Positions 39,301 to 48,300 of a stretch of DNA of 64,000 nucleotides are shown one piece after another. Origin of the DNA: Limnoperna fortunei (lineage: Eukaryota > Mollusca > Bivalvia > Mytilida > Modiolidae). Location: the NCBI GenBank assembly GCA_944474755.1, contig OX104116.1, positions 5,583,547-5,647,546 of the forward strand, read 5' to 3'. A program made the translations under genes and the position numbers. The number at the start of each line of letters is the position of its first letter. Position 1 is the stretch's first letter. The notes under the pieces were generated by a model. That model saw only the letters and a program-made list of their open reading frames with translations, did not search any database and was not told the origin of the DNA.

Positions 39301-42300
39301 CCGCAACAAAAGTCTAAATTCTCCGCCCCTACCTAATACTCCAGTCTTTTCCAGTGGCAGTCGAAATTGTGTTCACCGTGTCCCAGCCCACCCCTTTTTC
39401 CGTTTATATATTGCTTGTTAGCTTGTTCTCGCCCAAATCTAGCTGAAATACTGCTTACTGGACGTAAAGCAGACATCTAATCGATCTCAACACATTTGTT
39501 ATTGAATAACTGGTAATATTTTAGCAAACGAAAATAAGTTTTATGAAAACATGGAATACATCCACAAAAATATGCTTTTGACAGTTGTGCCTAATATGCA
39601 AATTAGTTAAAAAGCTGTATTGTATTTGTTGGCATTGAAAACTACGTTTACTGGCTAATAGTTAGTATATAATATTTTCGTTCTGTTTTTCATACAGGTC
39701 ATGCTGATTATGAAATGAAACATAAAAGATTTAGTTTTCAATTTGATTTGACATTAAAATGCTATATATATTTATAAGTTTATTATAATAGGTTTCACCT
39801 TTGTCATCATTATTATTTGCAACATTAAATATGCTGTTAGCAGCAATTGAGAAATATAATTAAATAGCAAAATAATTGGATAACTCAGTTATGCATTTTT
39901 TTTCACGGAAGTTTTGCAAGCAAAAATTTAACGTCTATAAGCTGTTTTGATTCGTATTTTATTTATATGTTTAAGTGTGTTGTAGTCGGGTCTATTTGAT
40001 TGATTCAATCTATTAACTGTTGACGGCTACTATTTTATTGTTACCTTACGCTCAGGATAGATTTCACCATATGGGTTTTTATGACCGAAAATGAAGTTTT
40101 TCAAAGGTACGATTGTAGTCCGGTACATGTGGAGTTTTGCTCTTACATTTTCTTATTGATTGACCTTGTACGATTTTTAGTTTGTGTATGGTCATGTTTC
40201 TTACTTGTTTCTCTCTTTTTTGAGTAAGAAAATTTTGCCGATTTAGTTACATACACAATTTAAGAAAAATTACAAACGATACGATTTTTGTGATATTTAT
40301 CTGTTATAAGTAACACAGACGCATTGTTTCCAGAATGTGTATTTTGTTTGTTTGTTTGAATGATGTTTAACGCCACTTTCAGCTATTTTTCAGCTATTTC
40401 ATGGCGTCCAGTTTTTATTGGGGGAGGAAGCCGGAGTACCCGGAGAGAACCCCCGACCTTTGGTTGGAAAACTGGTCCAGAATGTTTAAAATTGTATTAA
40501 CCTTAAGATCAATTAATTAAAAACAAACTTGTCAATAGTTAAACAAACAAAACAATAGATTAGCTGTTCATTATTTGTATTCACTTCTGCTGATAATGAT
40601 GGGTAAAGGAGAAAATATTTTAAATGAAATGTCATCAAAGATACCGAGGTTAATAGAATTTCCAACTCCAGACGCGCGTTTGTCTAATCAAGACATATCA
40701 GTGGCTCAAACCTAAACAATACTTAAATCCAAATGTTTAGGATGTTGTAAAGTTTTTATCACCAAAATTCCAACACGTTATACCAATCCGGCTAAGGCTG
40801 TCTACAACTTTTAAGGTAACTTAGGTACCATGAATGAACAGTATTTAGCAAACATAATGTCATTCATTTCAGTTTAGTTATTAATCAGAAAGGTGAACTT
40901 TAAACAATGTTTTGAAGATGTCATTTTTTATGTTCTTTCGGTGACAGTGCTATTGATGAGCTTAGCCTTCAAAAATCGAACCAGAATAAAAGTCTACCTT
41001 TTGTTTACATCCGGATGCAAAAATAGATAAGCAGAAAAAGTTTATTTGCCGACTTTTCTTAAATGTAATAAATAAATCTACGTAATTATAATTGTCAATA
41101 TTTTAATAAATGGAAACATTAATTTTAATTTAAGTTTATTTAGGATTGAATATATGAAAATAGCTTTCACTTGTATAAAATGGCGGAAGTTAGTTTAGCA
41201 GTTGTTAAAAGATTTTTATCAGGATTGTACCAATATATGTTTTATCATACTACTAAATATCTATTTGATTCACTAATTTTTAAACTAACAATTTAAATAA
41301 AAAGCTCGTCAACGTATTCAAAATTTTAAAACAAGAAAATCGGAAATTCAAACTAGCCCCCACTGCAGGACTTAGAAACTTGTGTGAAAAAATTTCAAAT
41401 GCCTTTTTGAAAAGAAATGAAAAAAGCTGAATCTATGTGAAAGTTTATTTGATAGTCCTTTACAAAGAGTTTGTGTTTTTTATTAATTTAATTCGAACAA
41501 ATATCCGTGTTGCTTTTTACCGCAGGACTTATGTAATATAAACACTTACGGCACAATTTTTGTCAAATTCTCTGGTCTACACGTACAATATAAATGTAAA
41601 TAAGTAAAATTATATACTTTTACCTTTGGATTGTACCAATTTTTTACCAATTACTAAAATCATTACATTAAAAATTAGAACAACGTGTCTGGCTCAATCT
41701 ATTTTAACAGAACGATGACATTGTAAAATACCGCAGCAAAGATTTAATCTTAGAACAACAAAAGGACAAGTAAAACATTTTTGGTGTGTTTTCAAACCTT
41801 TCTTTAAAAACAGTTACAACAAATTATTTTACACTAAATCAATTTCTATTTTACAGCTACAGGACATACATGAACTAGCTCTGGATATAATAACATACAT
41901 CGGGTGTAGCGTATCCCTGCTATCCCAATTAATAACACTTACTGTCTTTACTTGTGTTGGGTAAGTTTTCTGTGGCTTTACAGCTGGAGGACATACATAT
42001 ACTAGATCTGGATATAAGTTTTCTGCGGCGTAGGATAAGCAGTGTAGACTCGCCCTATTTTGTAGTGATTAATTGAGGCTCATTAGACATATAACTGGAG
42101 ACTGCGCAATACAGATGTAATTGACAAAATATTCAAATTTCCTTTAAAAGAAGAGCAAAATATAAAAAAATAACAACGACTAGTAAGGGCTAAGATTTAC
42201 ATTATAGTGTATGCCCTGTTATTTGTCTTCTGTTTTATTATGATGTGTTATTTTATTTGTTCTGCGTCGTTTAATAATTAATTAAATTGTAGAGTTAGTG

Positions 42301-45300
42301 TATTGTGTATCCTCTTAGACAAAATGAATCATTGCCAATCTAACTAAATGTTTCGCTGCTAAAATATACTTAATCACCTGACTTATTCACTCTAAAACGT
42401 TAACGATATGTAAATATAATATTTCTCGTATTTATTTATAGCTCTCTAAATTCGGAGCGGGTGTTTGTACACCGTAATCTTTGTGTTGCAATCATATTCG
42501 CACAGCTGTGCTTTCTGTCTGGAATTAAGGCTGTCCAATACAAGGTTCGTAATATAAAATTGATCTACATACATACTCATTTTTCATTTTCGTAGATTTG
42601 TTTGGTTTTAGATAAAATTAAACCGGTTGGTTTATTTATTTATTAGGTGAGTTCGTTTTAACAGAGATGCCAACATTTTGTAGCTGTATGCTGCAGATTG
42701 ATGTTCGCGAATGAAGTCGGAACATCTTGCAAACTACTGAACACTTATAAAACAAAAATCAACCAATAAATTACTAAACTGTGTTGATATACCTTATTTT
42801 AAATTGTACAAGAAAATTAGACAGCATGGCAAATCAGGAGAATGGTAAAAGAAGTCGTGTAGGCCTGGATTCATGAAACAGTTCATATTTGAGGATTTCC
42901 AGAATTTTTCAATTCAAATATGGAACATTTAACATTCTGGAAACTTTACATTGAGATCAATCTGGAAATAGTGTTACTGGTATGCTTAAGTGTTTAATGC
43001 TAGTTTATCTTGGTTCCGTTTATGAAAAGAAGTAATTTGAAAGTGTTTTATTGTTGCCTAAACATACTTGAGCTATGCTGAAGTGTTTTCTGTTTGTTCC
43101 TTTTGGTAACTTGTATGTAGAAACGTTATTTAATATGCTTGTTTTGTTTCCCAAACTTATATAGGCATAATAGATACATCATTTACCCAGAAAAAAATGG
43201 CAGCACTTTTCATCATGAACAAAAGAAATATGTCTCTAAGTTTGCACATTAAAACCATACCATTTGAAGTGGATATTAAAGTTAATGAAATGTTTTGTTA
43301 ACAACAGATGACATTCTGTGCTTTTTTTTTTAATATCTTCAAACAAATAGTTGCACATTTCAGATTAATGTCAATAGTCATGCCAAAATGTGATAACAAT
43401 GACACAAATGTCAAATGAGACATTTAACGTCAATAAATCTCACAGCTAAATAATTTTGATGCAAAATATTACGTTTTCCATTTTATCTGCTATTTGATTG
43501 GGACCTGAGACTTTTCCATGGCTCGAATCAATAAACACATTTGCTTAGCGTGCCCAAAAAGTAGTGAATAAAGGATAAGAACAGGTTAATAAAAACATAG
43601 GATACTCCTCCAATCTTTAGAAAAAAAATTAAGTATGTAAATTTTAGAACCCTTGTGTAGCGGCTACAATGAGTACTCTTATCGACATCTACAAAAGAGT
43701 GGCACCAATTTAACACGTCAAAAGCTACGGTCGGTGGCCAGGCTACCGTATGACAGCTTTCCGACAACAAGTAGGCAAATCCTATTTTCCTTTTATGGAC
43801 GCAAGTTGAAGCTTTGTGGGTCCAGCCTTGCGATCCTTACTAGTATTTCATACTTAGAAAAGTGATAATATGTTGTAAATATACAACGTAAGATTGTCTA
43901 GTTGTTGTAGCACACATGTATGATAGGGAAACATTTCTTGTCGTCCGTCGAGTAATATTGATTTGTGTGGTCACATAAATGTTTATTTTATTTAAGTTCA
44001 TAACTGCGCAGTTATACATCGGAGTTATATTTTTAATCTTGTGCTATTTCAGGTAGTTTGCGCTATTGTAGCTGTTGTTCTTCACTATTTCTACACAGCA
44101 GTATTTGTATGGATGTTAGTGGAGGGTTTGCTATTGTACAGCAAAGTAGTACAAGTCTTTGGCACAGAGAAGTCACGTGTAACGTACTACTGTATGTTTG
44201 GATGGGGTAATTAAAGTGTTTAACGTGTTAGGCTTGATAAACAACTGCTTTGCTAAGTCATGACTGTGTATGATTTATAATGTACGCATCTCCTTCTTGT
44301 GTCTTGTACTTGGCAGACATGTGATAATTAAATGAAATCGAAATATATGATCAAAACATACAACAAAAACTAAAAAAGAAAACAGGGCGGGATGAAAAGC
44401 ATGGCAAAATCTGGACGCTTTAGTTAACAAAAGGACTAGGACTAGTGATAAATTTAATAATACGTCAATATGTGAGGGTAGTGAAGATCTTTAAATTGAT
44501 TGGCTGGTTAAACCTAGATCTATAACGCCAGAATATACAATTTAAAGCTGCTTCCGTCAATTCTTAACCTAAAATAATTGGACAAATCTAGATGGTGAAT
44601 CAACTGCAAGTATTTATAGTCAGTTCTGATCTATATAGTCCCGAGGGAAAGTTAATATATGCATCGTTACTAGTACCTGACAAATTTCCTTGTATGTTAT
44701 ATTTTGTTTTAAAAAATGTCCTGCAATATTTTGACTGACAATGTCATATAGTGTCCCAAATGATACATAGTAAATAAATAATTCCGTTTTACAGTTGCCT
44801 ACTAATTATTTCAAACAATCTATATTATCAAATAATTAAATATTTTTTATGGTTTAATATTTCTGTTTTAATATCACATTGATAACTGTCCTTTAGGAGT
44901 TCCTGTTGTAATGGTAGCGGTTTCTGCCTCTGCTGACTGGAATGGGTATGGGACAGAAACAAGGTATTTTATGCTGTAATATAATTTTTAGACAGCCAAG
45001 GTTCCTAACCTGTTGTACGAGGGTGACCGAGCTCGTTTTGCTGGTAGTAGTAATTGCTTAAGCTGAGCTGAATGACGCTTATTAACATTTGGCGTTGTAT
45101 ATATAAATATACAAATAAATATTTTTTAGCGAAATAAATGAGAATATTGAAACATAAGTAAAGGTGGGGATTTAAAAATATGCGTAGAAACATATTAATA
45201 TAAATACAGTGTATACCGGAAACAAAAAGTAAAACAGACTTAATAACCAATGAAGTTATTGCATATACTAATAAACAGGAAGAATTAAAAACATGTCTAA

Positions 45301-48300
45301 GATTTTGTCAATTGAATATTCGTGAACAGGTACAAATTCCATAACATAATTTATGGGAAACATTTCTTATTTGTCTCAATTCCATTTCAAACAACGATAA
45401 TGTTCGTATTATTAAAACCAGAAAAGAACAACAAGGCACCAAGACTGACCTCAAACATAATATAATACAATTACTATTACACAGGCATTACATAATAGTT
45501 TGTGTTTTGTGTTAGTTTATTTGAATGGTGTGTAATGCCACTATGAGAATACATTTGTCAGCTATATCATTGCGTCCGGTTTATATTGGCGGAGTAAGCC
45601 GGAGTACGAGGAGAAAACCCCGTTCCTGCGGTAGGAAAACTAGCAATCCTTGTCAATTAAGTTTGGAGTCGAGTACACACTGCCCGAAGTGAGAATCGAA
45701 CCCGCACCCTTAGTTTTGACAGACCACGTGTAAGTAATTACCAACTACCTTAACCAATCGGCAACCGAGTCCCCCTGAATTTCATAATAGAATTCTAACA
45801 AAAATGTTAGGAACGTGCTACAAAAACTTGTTATTTAGCAATACATTCATATTCTGATCATTAAATCTCGTCTTGCGATATGGAAAAGGAAGCAATACAT
45901 ATCTCGATAAAGACTGCGATCTAGTGTAGGGTTCAGCATGTATAGAAAACATTTCGAATATCGCAGCGGTTTGGTTACTTTTTTTCGTCGTTTGTACATT
46001 TCATTTAAATTTCAATCCTTATCAGCAATTTTGTTATATTCGATTCAAGCAAATAAGATTAATTGTTTTGTTTGTTTAAAAGTGACGGTTTTACGCCACT
46101 ATTATCAGTCAGATTGTTAACTATGTTAAGGTGCCCAGTTTTGTTCAGAGGAAGCAACTCTACCTATTGAGAACCTTAGTCATGAAGCAAGAAAATAAAA
46201 AATCATTGTCAATTAAGGTTGAAGCCGAGTTTGCAAGAAGTTGTTCTCGAACTTACAACCTCAGTATTGACACGACAGTGACTAAACTAAATGGCTAATT
46301 ACTTTTACAACTACATTACACAGGCCCCTCATCAATGTGACGGGGCTTCAGTGGCCTAGCGGTTAAGGTAGTTCGTCTACTTTTGATCACGTGGTCTGTC
46401 AACACTGAGATTGCGGGTTCGATTCTCACTGCAGGCAGGGTGTACTCGACTCCAATCTTAATTGACAAGGATTGCTACCGCAGGTAGGGGCTTTTCTCCG
46501 GGTACGCCGGCTTCCTCCCCCATTAAAAACTGGACGCCATGATATAGCTGAAAAATTGCTTAAAGTGGCGTTAAAACACCACCAAACAAACAAACAAAAC
46601 ATCAATGTGACATGTACAAAAATAGACATATTTTATGTTATATTTTCTGGTGTTATTACAACATTATGAAATACGAATCAAATATTACATAACAACTTAA
46701 TTTGCTGAAATCTGATATACAAATAAAATGAAACCCAGGTTATACGAAATAACATTACTAGTTTTCTGACGTCATCACTGTGTTCACTTAAAACTTGTCA
46801 AGGTTTGTCGTTAAAGGTATATTATAAGGAATATTTTTTAAAATTTCTTTACAGATTATACTCATTAACCTGTTAAGAAATTTGAAATATTCATAATATT
46901 TTTACTTTAAAGATGAAACTTGACAAATTTAATGTCAACAGCGATCTGTTAATGAACTAGTAGTTATACGCAGCGGGATATAATGTAAAGGCCGTCTTTT
47001 AGCCGCCCAATCGTAATGTAAGATTTAATAGTAGATTTCTCCAAATGCATTAAACATATCACAGTCCTAAAAAGAAGCCACTGAAAAACGTCCTTATATT
47101 CATATTATATGATGATGAAACAAATTTCAATGTCAAAAAGCGGGAATTAGGCAAGCAGAAACCGAAGACGCTTTGTAACAACAACGCACTTTGTAATAAA
47201 ATTTGGAACAGTTAAATTAAAGGTGTCAAACTGTATGCATAGCACTGTTCGGCTATTTAAGTTATACATTATTATAAAATATTCGGGAGCTTTAACTACT
47301 CAGACTTTTTTATCTACTCAGACTTTTTAACAAAGTCACGCTTTACACATTTCGACGATATCTTTCGTTGGGTAAGGGTCCGCAAATTTGAATGTAACTC
47401 TTCAAAACATCCAATTTTCGTTTCGTAAGTTAAACCGTAGCATTGTCTGGGAAAATAACCACACGTCTCCATAGCATTGTCTTTGTCTGGGAAACCACAC
47501 GTCTCCGTAGCATTGCCATTGTCTGGGAAAATAACGTCTCCTTATTCAAGTTATTTATCACACAATGAGTGGGTTTGTTCTTTCTTTATGTTTATACACG
47601 AACGTGTATGAAAATTATTTTGGAACAGTACACATTGACGAATCTTACAAACAGTCGTTTAAGATTTACACAGTTTGAGAAACTGACGAAAACAACAAAA
47701 ACTAAAATTATTTGGGTCTCGTATTCTTATTATAAATATAAGATTAAATATGTGTTTGAGTATTTTCAGTTTAGTATAAATTGCCTGCTATTTTACCGAA
47801 CATTTACTGCTTGTCATTCTCTACAATACACAAATAGAAATTCCCAGTTAACATCATTGTACAATTACTACACAGTGCCTCTCAATAGAAGTATATTCTG
47901 AACTGAACGTGATAAATTATCCCTAAAATAGGAAGTTCCATTTAGAGGCAATTTTATTAAGCACAAATATAATTTATGTTGTACTATAGTGACATGACCT
48001 AAGGGATATTGTATATTTCCTGTCTAAAACCAAGTAATTTAATTGATTTCTTTGATGGTTTATCGAGAAAAATGACAAACAAATCTGTACGTTAAAAAAT
48101 AAATAATAACATTGCACAAATTTAACTCAAACAATTCTAATATAGTTTTAAAATTAATGTTTAAATAATAAATTTTAACGACATTTTAAGAATTTCTTCA
48201 TTTATATTCTAAAGAACTTTTTGTAACATCAGACAAAGTTCCCAAATTTGAAAATACACTTAAGTAAAACAGGTCAACGGAATAAAGTTGTGAGTTGGTA

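Larger units (their letters stand above)
38119..41856. other. Intron 17 with dispersed repeats
   Basis: 3.7-kb intron carrying dispersed repeat A, an inverted repeat B and a minus-strand SINE tail (listed separately). The rest, including 40480-41856, shows nothing recognisable. Confidence 0.6.
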
